Source: Rhyacophila brunnea
Lineage: Eukaryota > Arthropoda > Insecta > Trichoptera > Rhyacophilidae
Direction: 5' to 3'
Assembly (NCBI GenBank): GCA_022495005.1
Contig: JAGYXB010000561.1
Location: 124,001-188,000 of the forward strand
Length of the DNA stretch: 64,000 nt
Position 1 is the stretch's first letter. Every line of letters starts with the position of its first letter. The position numbers and the translations under genes are program-made. Under the pieces are notes generated by a model that did not search any database, was not told the DNA's origin, and worked only from the letters and a program-made list of their open reading frames with translations. Of this stretch, positions 31,915 through 43,014 are shown one piece after another.

Positions 31915-32252
31915 AAAAAACTGCAAGTAGCGCAACGTGGCATGGAAAGGTGCATGTTGGGAATAACGCGTAAAGATCACAAAATAAACCAATGGATAAG
32001 GAATCAGATAAGAGTATGAGATGTGAAAGAGTTCGCTAAGCAGATTAAATGGCACCGGGCTGAAATGTCGCCTCGGCGAGTGGACAACCGCTGGATAAAT
32101 GCCGTCATTGAATATACCCAAGGAGCATTAATACTCACAAGTACACCGGATAGACGAAGTCCTTAAATTCGGTGGATGTACGTGGCAGCAAAGTGGAGGG
32201 AGCTAGGGGAGGCTTTCATCCATCAGTGGATTGACCTCGACTGATCATTTTC
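31912..32252 (+). pseudogene. RTE-type LINE ORF C-terminal relic and tail
   Basis: The plus strand reads KLQVAQRGMERCMLGITRKD, then HKINQWIRNQIRV, a stop, then DVKEFAKQIKWHRAEM and RRVDNRWINAVIEY. This is the typical end of the RTE-like ORF (AQRAMERAMLGVSLRD..., the W.WAGH segment, D.RW). After a break it ends MYVAAKWRELGEAFIHQWID with a stop, followed by a GATGATG-rich 3' end. One stop and a small rearrangement make it non-functional. The left boundary is set by the loss of similarity. Confidence 0.85.
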
Positions 32253-32254
32253 AT

Positions 32255-32490
32255 GATGATGTCCGTTGTGGAATATATAGTTTAAGGTTGTCGATCTTGG
32301 CTGCCTCACGGACAGATTCCTTTAAAGATTTTTGTTTTACGATAAATGGATTTTAGCCACTAGCTCAACCTATATTAGTTTCATCCTCTGAGTGCAAACA
32401 TATATTGGAAAATGACATGATTTTCACAGAAGCGAGATTATTGCAAACGATTGTATAAGCCTTCACGCACCACTTGGCCATCGTGGGCCG
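32255..32490 (-). mobile_element. SINE family B, copy 5 (tail type X)
   Basis: On the minus strand the head carries a perfect A box (TGGCCAAGTGG, about 32468-32480) but a degraded B box. The body reads CTAGTGGCTAAAATCC, ATTTATCGTAAAAC as in the other copies. The tail CCGTGAGGCAGCCAAGATCG is type X. It abuts the end of the RTE tail, so it inserted beside it or next to its GATGATG end. Confidence 0.7.
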
Positions 32491-32841
32491 TAGTATAAAT
32501 ATAGTACACAATGTCTGCATTTTATATTGTGTGCTGTAGAGTTAAATTTAATATTCTATTCGTTCGAAGTCAAATATGACGTTATAATTATACCACGATA
32601 TTATGTTAGTGCAGAGTATTAGAGTTCTCCGGACTTCCGACCAGTTTCATTTGTCTTTACCAGCTGTTCCACTGCATAAATCCTTCAACTGCCGCGAGGC
32701 TAGTCAAACGAAATGAGATTAAGCTAACAAAATATGTAATAGAGAATATCTGAGATTATTCTAGACTTAGATAGCATGATTTTTTTTTAAATTAATTAAT
32801 GCATTTCGATGCGATTAAAGGATATATACATGGCATTTAAA
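32491..32841. other. unassigned AT-rich stretch
   Basis: Nothing recognised. Confidence 0.5.
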
Positions 32842-32973
32842 TTATACCAGAGTATATTCACTACTACACTTTAATAGTCCCTTGGCTACCTTATTTACTT
32901 CCCTACTGACGGTGTGATCCTCTTTAGCCCTTATGTAGTCATGAAAATTAAGAATAGCTTTTTTATCGTTCAT
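32842..32973 (-). CDS. unrecognised minus-strand ORF, helix-rich, overlapping the upstream ORF
   Basis: From an ATG at 32973 the frame reads MNDKKAILNFHDYIRAKEDH, then TVSREVNKVAKGLLKCSSEY before TLV and a stop: about 43 codons. The ATG overlaps the stop of the ORF at 33239-32970 as ATGA. The peptide resembles the start of helix-turn-helix DNA-binding domains in some insect transposases (long helix, then ...V..VA.LL), but this is only an impression. It may be a frameshifted continuation of the same gene. Confidence 0.3.
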   Translation of the reverse strand: MNDKKAILNFHDYIRAKEDHTVSREVNKVAKGLLKCSSEYTLV

Positions 32974-33239
32974 TTTAAGATTCCTTGCAAATAACCATTA
33001 TTTGATACAAATATTTTGTAGGTATCGAAACTTTCTTTCAATATATTACCGACACTAGATATCGATATTTCTTCATTCGACATGTTGTCTTTTTCATCCG
33101 CTGGAGAGCGTCTGTCAATTTCAGTTTTCAAATTTTCACATCCTGATATATGCGATACATGTGTGAAGTACTTACCACGCGGTGAGATATGCTTAGTCTG
33201 AGATGTTATGATAGAGTGTACCTTTCCATCGATCGTCAT
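32970..33239 (-). CDS. unrecognised minus-strand ORF
   Basis: The frame has 89 codons: MTIDGKVHSIITSQTKHISP, then GCENLKTEIDRRSPADEKD, NMSNEEISISSVGNILKES and FDTYKIFVSNNGYLQGILK. It is rich in charged and polar residues, with a Ser/Glu-rich middle part, and unlike the usual AT-rich chance frames. Another open but interrupted stretch with similar composition lies upstream on the same strand (33573-33367, ending near HKYRISNFIYDQYILQVCRR in one frame). Together these suggest a decayed gene or transposon ORF. No family recognised. Confidence 0.35.
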   Translation of the reverse strand: MTIDGKVHSIITSQTKHISPRGKYFTHVSHISGCENLKTEIDRRSPADEKDNMSNEEISISSVGNILKESFDTYKIFVSNNGYLQGILK

Positions 33240-33573
33240 TCACTATTTATTGAAATTAATATTAAATACATGGCGGTAACCTATTATTGATGTATGTCAC
33301 ATTTGGGTAATATGCTGACAGTTGTGCTGCTGCAACTTTAAGATGTTTTGCTTACAAAGCCTGGGGTTATCGACCCTCATCAACATCGACGACACACTTG
33401 CAGAATGTATTGATCGTAAATGAAGTTCGATATGCGATACTTATGTAACTCGCTAATTTTCTCGTTATTGCCATTGTGCTGATAAGGCCTGGAGTTGTTG
33501 ATCGCCAAATATATCTTAATTCTTCACTCTCCGCTCTCAGTAATGGGTCTGGATATTCGCGGCATAAATTCAT

Positions 33574-34219
33574 CTCAAACTTCGTATTTTACGCAATCAA
33601 TCGTTTGGTTGTCAATAAAAAAACAATTGAATATTTATCAGAATTTATTTTTACGGATAAGTTTTGTGAAAAATATTATATACTAATAAATACATGGGAT
33701 AAAATAAGAGCAGGTGCCGGATACTTCACAAAAACACAAGTTTACTAAGTTCACAAGGACAAGTTATATAATATTTATCGCATTGTTAATCTAAAAATGG
33801 ATAATATTTTATCAAAATAAGAAGATGACAGAGGAAATAAAATGACAAAAGGCATGAATAAAATCATAAATAATAAACATTTGCTGGAAAGAGATTTCTA
33901 AATCTGTTTGTAACTGTTCTTTGACAGGAACATTATACAACAATATGACATTTTTATATTAGGTATGTCAATTGTTAGTCTGTATTGGAGACCGTTAAAA
34001 GCGCCTTGCTTTGGATAAATATTTTTTATCAGATAGCGATTTACATAAAAATATTGCAAATGTAAAGCATTACATTTGCTCCAACGCTTAATGAAACATT
34101 AAATCACTATATTATATTATCATTCCATTCCAAAAATTAGTAGTTTTTTCTCTATTCAGTAATATGCTACCCAGAATAGTATACTCTGCTGTATATTGTA
34201 CACAAACATCGTACCTATA
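33574..34219. other. unassigned AT-rich stretch
   Basis: Nothing recognised. Confidence 0.5.
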
Positions 34220-34221
34220 TA

Positions 34222-34700
34222 CAGACTATTCCGTTTAATTGGGACAACCATTTAATTGGGCCAAATCTCAAGGAACGAAAACCAATCTTATGAATTAACA
34301 GTGATTTACATCGCTGAATAATTGGGACAATAAATGCGCTGAACAGTGGAAATATTCGAAAATTCCTAAATTTTTCGAAAATTTTTGTGATGACATAATA
34401 TACAACGTTGATGAAACCGGTCTCTACTATCGTGCAATGAGTACATAATATTACAAGTGCTTATTGTTAATAATTTACCACGTTAAGATGAAAATACAGA
34501 CTGTGTGAAAACACTTGACTTTTTCATAATTAAATTGTATGTACCTACCTGCTTATTATTTAATTTAAAATTTAATATTCTCCTGGCTATTGTGTAGAAA
34601 TAAAATATTTTTTTAAGAAAAATATTCATTGTTTAATTTTATGTGGAACTAGCCTTATTGGGGTAGCCGCTTTATGGATCCAAATTAAGCGGAATCACTG
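34222..34700 (+). mobile_element. pogo/Tigger-like element, internally deleted
   Basis: The left end CAGACTATTCCGTTTAATTG and the right end (read inverted) CAGTGATTCCGCTTAATTTG are the CAG-starting inverted repeats typical of pogo elements. TA flanks both sides (34220-34221, 34701-34702), the target site of the Tc1/mariner/pogo superfamily. Only about 40 codons of transposase remain in the middle, so this is a deletion derivative. Confidence 0.88.
34309..34446 (+). pseudogene. pogo-type transposase fragment
   Basis: One frame reads NNWDNKCAEQWKYSKIPKFF, then ENFCDDIIYNVDETGLYYRA. The block I-Y-N-V-D-E-T-G-L is the signature around the first catalytic Asp of pogo/Tigger/jerky DDE transposases (usually IFNADETGLF). 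The DNA-binding domains before it and the other two catalytic acidic residues after it are gone. Confidence 0.88.
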
Positions 34701-34702
34701 TA

Positions 34703-35321
34703 TTTGGATTCCATTTTCAAACTCAATCAACTAAACAATAATTATAAATCGAATTTATAATACGTTATAACTAAAATGATGAAAGAGGAGATTTTTTCAT
34801 CATGCTTTCAAGGTTAGTACTTTATTTTTATTGAATTTAATGAAATGGAATGCCATGTAGGTAATATAAAATATTTTTTTATATCCAATAGCATTTTATA
34901 TTATATTATAATTGTTTTAAATGTACGTTTATAATATTTTATCGTAAACTTTTATACCCTTAAAGTATATTACAATACTATAATATCGACAAGTAAAAAA
35001 AAATGTTCGTATTTAAATGCCGCGTTCGTGACTGACTGACTGAATTTACGAAAATTGAATAAAATAATACTTGCGTAGTATTTTGTGATTCGTCGAATAT
35101 CTCCGAATCACGGAACGGATATTAAAACTTTCACCGGTAGTAATATTCTCGAATCTGATTTGAGCAACGACGTTATTTTTGTTGAGAGAACTTTTGACGA
35201 GCTCGCCGAACGAAGGTGCCACTCGTAATCGTATGGAAATACAGCCTAGTCCGATTTGCTATGATTGAAATATTTCGATTACATTTAAATTTTCTAGGTA
35301 AATTAACGTGACTTCAGTCGA
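34703..35321. other. unassigned AT-rich stretch
   Basis: Nothing recognised, apart from CCGCGTTCGTGACTGACTGA and an ATCTCCGAATCACGGAACGG segment at about 35098 that may be worn repeat sequence. Confidence 0.4.
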
Positions 35322-35619
35322 TCTATTCTATACTTATCGACCGCTAAAGTGATAGATATTATCAAACTTAGGGTAGGTTTGTATCAAAGTATTAGCACTT
35401 ATTGTAACAATTACAATAAGTTGGTTGTATTGTTGCAATAAGTCCTATATTTTCACAGCAGCAACAGAGGCGCTGTTAAAATGTAACACTTATAGCAACA
35501 ATTACAACCAACGTATTGTAATTGTTACAATAAGTGCTAATACTTTGATACAAACCTACCCTAAGTTTGATAACATTTATCACTTTATCACTTTAGCGGT
35601 CGATAAGTATAGAATAGAC
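35322..35619. mobile_element. near-perfect hairpin MITE (~300 bp)
   Basis: The left arm (TCTATTCTATACTTATCG, ACCGCTAAAGTGATAG, CTTAGGGTAGGTTTGTATC, AAAGTATTAGCACTTATTG) is repeated inverted on the right to 35619. The arms are 105-115 bp with few differences; the right arm has one extra CACTTTAT unit. Even the centre (TTGCAATAAGT / ACTTATAGCAA) is partly complementary, so nearly the whole element folds back. No target duplication could be assigned. Confidence 0.8.
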
Positions 35620-35712
35620 CCACGGTGATTAGTAATTCAGGCTATATACCTACATCATTTTCATCTTCTATGATTACCTAATAATATCAATTTACTTTGT
35701 TGAATACCATTT

Positions 35713-36210
35713 TTACCACGTTTTTTTTAGCTCGTATTCTTGTTTGTCCAGTAGTTGTTTATCTAGTAAAAATCATGCAATCAGTTTTTAACTAACTTCC
35801 CGACAAGATAGACATTTGAAACTTTTAGAATATATCAGAACACGATGCCAATGCATTCTTTTAATACTTTTAGCCATCTTTAAGTAGAATTGAATTCATT
35901 TTCAGTTAATTCTGTTTTGTATGAAAAGTTATTTCGGAAGAAATCCTTAATCCAATCCACTATTATTGGTTGCTAAGGGGTGGTCCTAGCAACTAAATTA
36001 TTAATATATACGTGCGTTACTATGGAAATCAAAATGACATTTCAGTATTCTATATTTGTTTGTTTGTTGTAAAATAGCCAAAAAATGATTTGTTGACAAT
36101 TGCCTTATTAATTGTCCTAAATTATTAATTGTCAAGTTTATATGATACAACAGAAAATTTAAAAACGTGGTATATTATAAAAAGTTCTTTTTATCTTTTA
36201 ATTATTTTTG
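35713..36210 (+). mobile_element. repeat family A, copy 5
   Basis: Starts TTACCACGTTTTTTTTAGC and ends AAAAAGTTCTTTTTATC. The 3' third carries an insert or replacement (TTTGTTGTAAAATAGCC, TTGACAATTGCCTTATTAAT) where the others have TTTTTGATCGTTTAAGC. Confidence 0.75.
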
Positions 36211-36459
36211 ATATAGATATTGTGGAAATCTGTATTACTAATAATTATAATAACACAGTAGGTACTCCCGATGAAGAGTGTTTTGAAAATTTTGGTTGTA
36301 GAAAATTCATTTATTGCTTTTTAATCCAGTACATATGCTTATAAACATACTACATAAGCGTGAAGTTTTATAATTTTGACAGAAAATATGACGCAGTTAG
36401 AGCGATGCCGAGCGAGAGAAAACAATGCAATAGGTCTCGTGTAACAATAATTAACTTAC

Positions 36460-36501
36460 CGTGTATAATTCGTCCACAGTAAAATCAATTGTAATCTGCA
36501 T
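36460..36501 (-). CDS. possible small first coding exon
   Basis: On the minus strand ATG at 36501 opens MQITIDFTVDELYT (14 codons, phase 0) and ends at ACG|GTAAGT, a strong donor with GT at 36459-36458. The peptide is well formed for its size, but at 42 bases chance is quite possible and no next exon was found. Confidence 0.2.
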
Positions 36502-37874
36502 AATTTTAAGGTTAAATTGTTCCACTATAATTTATCAAGTGGTTAATACCCATGTCTCATAAATGTATGTAAAAAATGTTAGATTCTCAATAAAGGAAAG
36601 TTTGATCTGCTATGGGGGACGGTAGAAGAAAAAATAACCATTATCAAAAATAATTAAAGATCGCGATTGTTTTTGATCTCCTTGTTTTATTTCTGTAGTA
36701 CCTACACCTTAAGATCATTGTATCGAATTTTGGAAACATTAAATCGTACCCAATATTCTGTAAAAAATGAACTTAGAATATTATGATCAGTATAACATAT
36801 TGAAACTACATACTTGTATATTTTTAATACAATACATAAAATATAAAAGTTTAAATTTTAAATATAATTTTGGTTTTACGACAAAGCTATTGTTGTAAAA
36901 CAAAACCGATTGATGTAGGTTATATTTCTAAGAAGTTATATGGGCAACCATACCATTTTTTCCGATCTATGTTTATTGTAATATAGAATAGATATGAATA
37001 TATTATTTACTTTATATTTTTTTATTAATACCTACTGAATCTAAAATTAGGTCGTACAGCAGATTGCTTCCTGTTTGGTGAAGTATATCAGTTTAAACGA
37101 AGACGGATCGATAGCTTAGAGGCGAAAGCTTTCATCCGGAAAGAAGAAGACTTAATTATTACTATGAATTAGGATACGTATTCTATATCGTAGAATAATT
37201 GGTAGGTATACACTATTGTGTTTAATTAATTGTTATTTTATTAGACACAAGAGTAGAAAGTAAAGGTTTTACTTTAAGCTTAATTAAAAACAGTTTAAAT
37301 CTGTGTATTGTTTTAAAGTTCACCCATTTTTGATTAAACTATCTACATACACAAGCCGTGTTCTGTAATTCATAGCTATTGTTCCTATTATTCAAGCGCA
37401 TTTGCATACAATGCGAAATGAATTATGGTCATTCCCAGTGACTTTGTTTATGACGTTTGGTAAACAGCAAAGTACCAGCTCGCTTGCACGTAGAAATAAA
37501 TAATATCAATACACACTTTAGTAGTTTACTTGCCCTTGTTGTGTGGACAAATATACTGCAGTCAATAATATGCATTTAACGGATCACTTGTTTATCCTAT
37601 GTTATAATTTCGTTTTAATGAGTTAAATGAGTAAATCATTAAGTAACATGATTTCAAAACGCTTTCCCTGAAACTTGATATGTACAAACTTCATAAGTAT
37701 GTAACGTCGATGCGGCTTCAAAACCAATTAGGTATAATATGTAATAATATTTTTGCTAAGTAGACAACACAAGCATAGACCCATTCAAACCAACCCACCC
37801 CACATTCGGTCTTAAACGAGCATATCACTAGCCCCTACATTTGGGTGTGAAGCGTCAGCAATTTTTTACGCATA
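36502..37874. other. unassigned AT-rich stretch
   Basis: Nothing recognised in 1.4 kb. Confidence 0.5.
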
Positions 37875-37970
37875 AGAATGTCTAAAGAGCAGATACTCAA
37901 GACTGAAATCACCACGCACTCAAGTGTGTTTTGACTGAGTTTACAGAGACTTTATAATGAAAAGTATCCA
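37875..37970 (+). repeat. dispersed repeat family E, copy 2
   Basis: Related to 9210-9330 (AGAGCAGATACTCAAGACT, then ACGCACTCAAGTGTG), diverged. Class unknown. Confidence 0.4.
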
Positions 37971-38700
37971 TGAGATTGGAAAGCACGGTGAGCTAATAAA
38001 AATAAAATATTCTAATTTTATTATTGAGTATAGAGTACAACAAAACAAAGCTGAAACAATACGGACATACAAGAATATGTGAAGAGATATTCACATCCAC
38101 AATAAGATGCAACAAAATTGACCTTTGTGGCGACCAGATCGGACGGTCCGATGGGCCCAACAATTAGTTAGACCGACTTGAGCATCTCTCAACCATATAA
38201 CAGATTAATATGATATAAATTCGATAGCCAGTCGCCATACATAGACCAAGGATTTAAAGCAGGGTTCGATTTATTTATTACTTTAGGGCCTTTAAGCCAC
38301 AAAAGTGAAGAAACATAGCGCGCAGACTGTCCTCATATATCGAAAACGAGTTTCGTTTATGTGAAAAACTTTAATATCATAATTTATTATGAGACAGAAA
38401 TTGTACCCTGGTTATTACACACTCGCTAGAGTAAGACTGTTTCGATCAAGGCCTGAACAAAAACGATGCATGAGTGCGAGTGAGAAAGTATTCGGCACCT
38501 TTACAATCTCTGCGACACGCGCTAGAGTAAGATAAAAGGTCTACTAGCTACAAGCCAGTTTCCAAAAGTATAGCCATCAAATCGGGGCGAAACGCTTCAC
38601 ATAGCGTCGATAACTTGCGAGCTCGTGTTGCTAAAATTGATATTTTTTGTGTTAAACATAAAGTCAGTGGTAAATATTTTTGGTTAATTAAGTAGAAAAG
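37971..38700. other. possible upstream region of the THAP exon
   Basis: No genes. The 13-mer CGCTAGAGTAAGA occurs twice (38424-38436, 38520-38532). Sequence from about 38400 to 38640 is visibly less AT-rich than the surroundings, which would fit a promoter or a transposon end. No TATA box was identified with confidence. Confidence 0.35.
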
Positions 38701-38771
38701 ATGGTTTTGTGTGTTGTCTTAAAATGTGGTAGCCGTACTGATAAGCAAGAAGATGGTATTACGTTTCATAA
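38701..38771 (+). CDS. candidate first exon of a THAP-domain protein
   Basis: ATG at 38701 in a favourable context (AAAAGATGG) starts MVLCVVLKCGSRTDKQEDG, then ITFH. This fits the start of the THAP zinc finger (M..C...GC.......V.FH): a first Cys pair (residues 4 and 9), a short basic/polar stretch, then a hydrophobic residue before FH. The exon ends at CATAA|GTAAGT with a strong donor (GT at 38772-38773), giving 71 coding bases and phase 2. In known THAP genes the first intron often falls just after FH[KR], and human THAP1 also has 71 coding bases in exon 1. THAP proteins bind DNA; many insect copies come from P-like transposases. No second exon with the FP.....W part was found within about 1.7 kb downstream, so the gene may be broken, transposon-borne, or have a long intron. 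Confidence 0.5.
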
Positions 38772-40519
38772 GTAAGTTGATACATGTTCGTGATAATTTA
38801 TTTGTATTTTATTATATATTTTAACCTAGTGTTTCTTTAAAATAGCTTAAATTATGGATATCTTTATCTAATGGTTGCATTTTGACCGCTTAAAAATACT
38901 ATATAACGTAAAAAAATAGAAAATTATATTTTAATTCTGAGCGTCTAGTGCGAGCACTTTGGGCGAGCACTAGCGAAATGGTCTATGGTCTCGAACATTT
39001 GTAGACAAATGCGTTCGCTCGCTCACAAACCAAACGCAAGGCACGCGGCTTCATTTAGCAATGCAACGGGTGGCGTCTAGATGTATATATAGTCTAAGGT
39101 TTCGATTAATTTTGTATCCCCTGATTTTAGCACATACCTACTTATGGTTCCTTAAAAACGATAGTGCACATAAAGTTAACTTATCAGGATATTCATTTAA
39201 ATATAAGTGGCCGTGTGGTGTGTATAATTTTCGTGCCTTTTGATTGACTATATTGTGTATATAAATAATAAATATCAAAAAAACATTTTTAACACTGATA
39301 TTTCAACAAAAAAAATCTTTGATTACAATTAAAGTTACGTTAAACTTAAACGTTATAGTTTAAAGTGCAAACAAGCCGGTTTTGAAGGTTTTGATTAACG
39401 AATAATAGTATATGTAGGTACCTAACTGTATTTTAAACTCTCAACAATTACTTTGTCATTTTCTATCAATTACTCCACCGCCGGGCTAATATTACAAGCT
39501 ATATTATTAGTAGAGATTATAATAATAATTGACCGAAGTATTACGACACAGAAACGTCCGCATGTATGTCCCCCAAAGTCTGTCTACACCCCTCGGGACC
39601 AGCGGGTGCGGTTGTCTGATTACTTCTCTCAACCCCTCCAGTTCTGCGATTGTTACAGTTACAGGCATGGATGTTTTAATAGGCTAAGGATTCCGGTCAC
39701 TAAAATTCTACTACCTTACATGATTTTTGTGATTTTTTAAAAATCAATTTACTTAAATATATCACCATGAAACCTTCCAACGTCATTGGCTTTGTTATAT
39801 TAATATTATAATATATATAATAACGTCGAATATATTGATATTGTAGCACCAATACTGGGTGAAAACAAGATCTTAATTAATTCTATGAAAAAAGTCATGA
39901 AGTTTAGCTACTAGAAAAAGTAAGTAAGGGTAGTTTTATATGGATAATTCACGTATCCGATTCAGGTATGACAATATACTGAATTTACTTACAAAGCACG
40001 AATATAATATCTATGTGGAAGACTCCATTTCTTTCAATGTGTACCGTAAAATATCCGTGTGAAACCGCTCTTAGGAAATTAAAGCGATGATTGATACAAT
40101 AATAATTTTAAGTAATATACCTATATGTTGTTATTGATATGTATATACTTTTTGATAAATATTCTTTGACTTTATGTACCTATCTCTCATATATTACATG
40201 CGCTGACAGAGTTCGAGTTAGTTTAACACTTTCACTTTGAAATATTCACATCCGTAAGAGTTTCTTGCTTGATCAACATAATATGTTTTTAAATTAATTA
40301 ACATTTTAAAATATATCGTATGTAAAAATGCATGTCTTTTCTATGCAACTCCATAATAGTCCGGAGCTTTTTGTAAAACGTCTGTGAAAAAACCATTTCT
40401 AAATCACTTGCTATATTTTAATACTTCGTATCTTTAACTATTCCATAAAAAATTTCAATTTTTGCCAGCCGTGATACCGGCTCTTATGATCAATTTCCTT
40501 CATCAAAATTGTACCATTA
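38772..40519. other. unassigned stretch (intron of THAP candidate or intergenic)
   Basis: No convincing second THAP exon. The segment 38938-39060 (GAGCGTCTAGTGCGAGCAC, GCGAGCACTAGCG, TTCGCTCGCTCACAAACC) is GC-richer and holds short repeats of GCGAGCAC. The frame at 39453-39740 is unassigned. Confidence 0.35.
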
Positions 40520-40605
40520 AGTGCCGCGCAACGGGTGGGATAAACCAATAAGCAATACTGCGTGAGTGCTAGTGCCACTAGACCACGGAGCCCGCCTGAA
40601 CAACA
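40520..40605 (-). mobile_element. tRNA-derived SINE head fragment
   Basis: The minus strand reads GCGGGCTCCGTGGTCTAGTG, then GCACTAGCACTCACGC, with an A box (TGGTCTAGTGG) and a worn B box region (TTGGTTTATCCCACCC). This resembles the head of the SINE at 8343-8534 but is not identical. Tail and duplications not identified. Confidence 0.5.
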
Positions 40606-40849
40606 GCAAGGTTAGTGCCTGGATCAACTCTCATGTAAACCGCCCCCCCCCCTAGATCCGTAATCCAAAAGCATTCCAAAATTACAGTCCACTGCGAAAA
40701 GAACAACCGCACTTATTTGGTGAATCTATGATACGGATATATAATAGAAAAAAAAATTCAAGGCGACTGCCAAAATTAACGCAATTTGTAGAGAATATAA
40801 AAATTGTAAAATAAACCACTAGTTAATGTCATCGTAATTAAATAGAATG

Positions 40850-40935
40850 TAAATGGTTTAGTTCGTAAATCATATTGACGCGAATCTAGTGGACGTGGTT
40901 TCAAGTCCTGCTGAGCGTCGTATTTTTTCCCCTAG
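40850..40935 (+). mobile_element. possible tRNA-derived SINE head
   Basis: An A-box-like AATGGTTTAGTTCG (40852-40865) and a B-box-like GTGGTTTCAAGTCC (40907-40920) at tRNA-like spacing, followed by a T/C-rich run. Weak, no duplications. Confidence 0.3.
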
Positions 40936-42648
40936 TAGTTATATATTTTCTACGAGGTGTTTTCAAATTACAAACATCGATGCTTTGAAAATCCATCAAA
41001 AGCTGACTAAGTAAATTTAATATTCTAAAACCGTGGCATGTACCTATTAGGTACGTTTTAACTATACATCAGTGCTTCAACTGGATGTCCTCACATAAAT
41101 ATATTCTCACTAAACTAACCATTCCTGATGATGATAAGTGTTCATCTTATAATTTGTGCTGAATAAGAAAAAAACACAACAACATTGTTTATTACAATAA
41201 TTCTTGCCCGTTAGAAATGCAGTCAACTCGCAACCTCTCGAAATGAAAGCGTCCATATGTATGATTTTTCACATGGTCACTTTATAGCGCCTACATTCGC
41301 CATCTGCTTTGATTTCTCTATAATGTCATTGAAATGTAGTGTTGCTGGGAATTCTTTCAAATTACTTGTCCTCATTACAAAGGAAATCAATCAGTCATCC
41401 ACAGATACAAAATACATAAACAGCTATTGTGAACAATGCAATATCAATCGTTATGAAACGCTTGTGGTTTTGCATAGCCTTCATATTATGACTATGTTTA
41501 ATATAACCTAATAATTGAAGAGAAAAGAAACAATAGGTAACTTTGTTTAATCGGTTTCAAAATCGTATTATCTCATTGACAACAAAATTTGTTTTTGAAC
41601 ATGTATGCGTTCCTAATAATGTTTAATTTTTATTATTTTATATTTTTCACTGGAGTCTATGCGTTTAACAGAGTATAATCTGGCCGAGATTCGCCGTAAA
41701 CGATGCGGCATTATCTGATGGCAGAGCCTGTAATAGGTTTTCGATAGTTGGGAGCTGCGTCACTCTGCAATTTTATTTTAGTTCTGTTACCAGTAAATAC
41801 CCATATAAAAATACACGACGCCTCGCAATAATTGATTTTTGTTATATTCTAAATATTGCTCAGTCATCGCCATTAGCTATTGGACTCAGGAGATAGAATA
41901 AATCAGTAATATATTAAAAATAATTATTAATATGTTATAACATGAATAAAATGCCTACAGAAGCATGGTACTTTAAATTGTCATCGTCAATGTAATATAA
42001 TAACGATGGATATATTTCTGGTAAAATTAATCCCACATCTCATAATATATACTTTTTATGTCATACTATTTTTTAAACCTACTTGAAATAACTCCTTGCA
42101 TGCATGACGTTGAAGATGGTTTCGGGATTAGTAAAATTAAGCGAAGAATGCGATGGTTATGGGTTTAAGTCAAATCCGGTGTATTTTGTTTCTAGTAGGT
42201 ATATTTCTAAGGTATTATAAAACATAGTAATTGTATTCTTTAAGGAATACCACTTTCTTAAACCTTGTATTATTTATTTCAACAAAAATAGTTTATATAT
42301 ATCTGAGATGTCTTAAAATTATGTATGTTCAATATAAAGAATGTTACATTATCAAACTATGTAAATTATTCGTTGATTTAAAAAAAAGTGTATTAAATAT
42401 ATTGTGTTTGAAAATTAAAAAAAATATGTCGACTAAAGCGAACCTTCAATACATAATTATATTGAAGTGGTTTCACCACTATCTGGCAACAAGCCAATTC
42501 AATTCTATGATATTATTCACTATTATAATAAATGTTCCAGTCCAGTACTAATGAAAACTGATGTCTACCTTGAATAATTAAGGTTTTATTATGTCTGTCA
42601 AAATATGAGTACCATTTAAGATTTCACGGATTTTTATGTAATGTATAA
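40936..42648. other. unassigned AT-rich stretch
   Basis: 1.7 kb without supported genes. A further B-box-like GGGTTTAAGTCAAATCCGG lies at about 42160. Open frames are chance-like. Confidence 0.4.
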
Positions 42649-42650
42649 TA

Positions 42651-43014
42651 TATCGACTGTGTTTAGGAAAAAGGGTGTAACCCTCCATTTTTCGAAAAGT
42701 GCTTTTATTAGATATTAATAATGTATACAACTAAATACACGTTCTATAAAAAGGAAGTTAGCCGCAAATGCCGAATTATTATCTAAATTCAGGTTTTAAT
42801 TGAGATTAATTAATTTTTAATTTATGGAAAAAAGCATTTATCCTCAATTTTAATGATTTTTCTCTAATAACTTCTTTAATTATTATTAGATTCTATAGTG
42901 CCTATTTTTTTTTTTTTAAATATTAAACTAAAATCTCTAAAAAAACGATTTTTTGCCTCTCCTGTAAAATTTGTTCTGTGAGGGTTAAGCCCTTTTTCCT
43001 AAACACGGTCGATA
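42651..43014. mobile_element. Tc1/mariner-like MITE with TA duplication
   Basis: The ends TATCGACTGTGTTTAGG and, inverted, TATCGACCGTGTTTAGG continue as AAAAAGGGTGTAACCCT versus AAAAAGGGCTTAACCCT: about 37 bp of inverted repeat. TA on both sides (42649-42650, 43015-43016) fits Tc1/mariner-type integration. The 364 bp element has no coding sequence. Confidence 0.8.
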
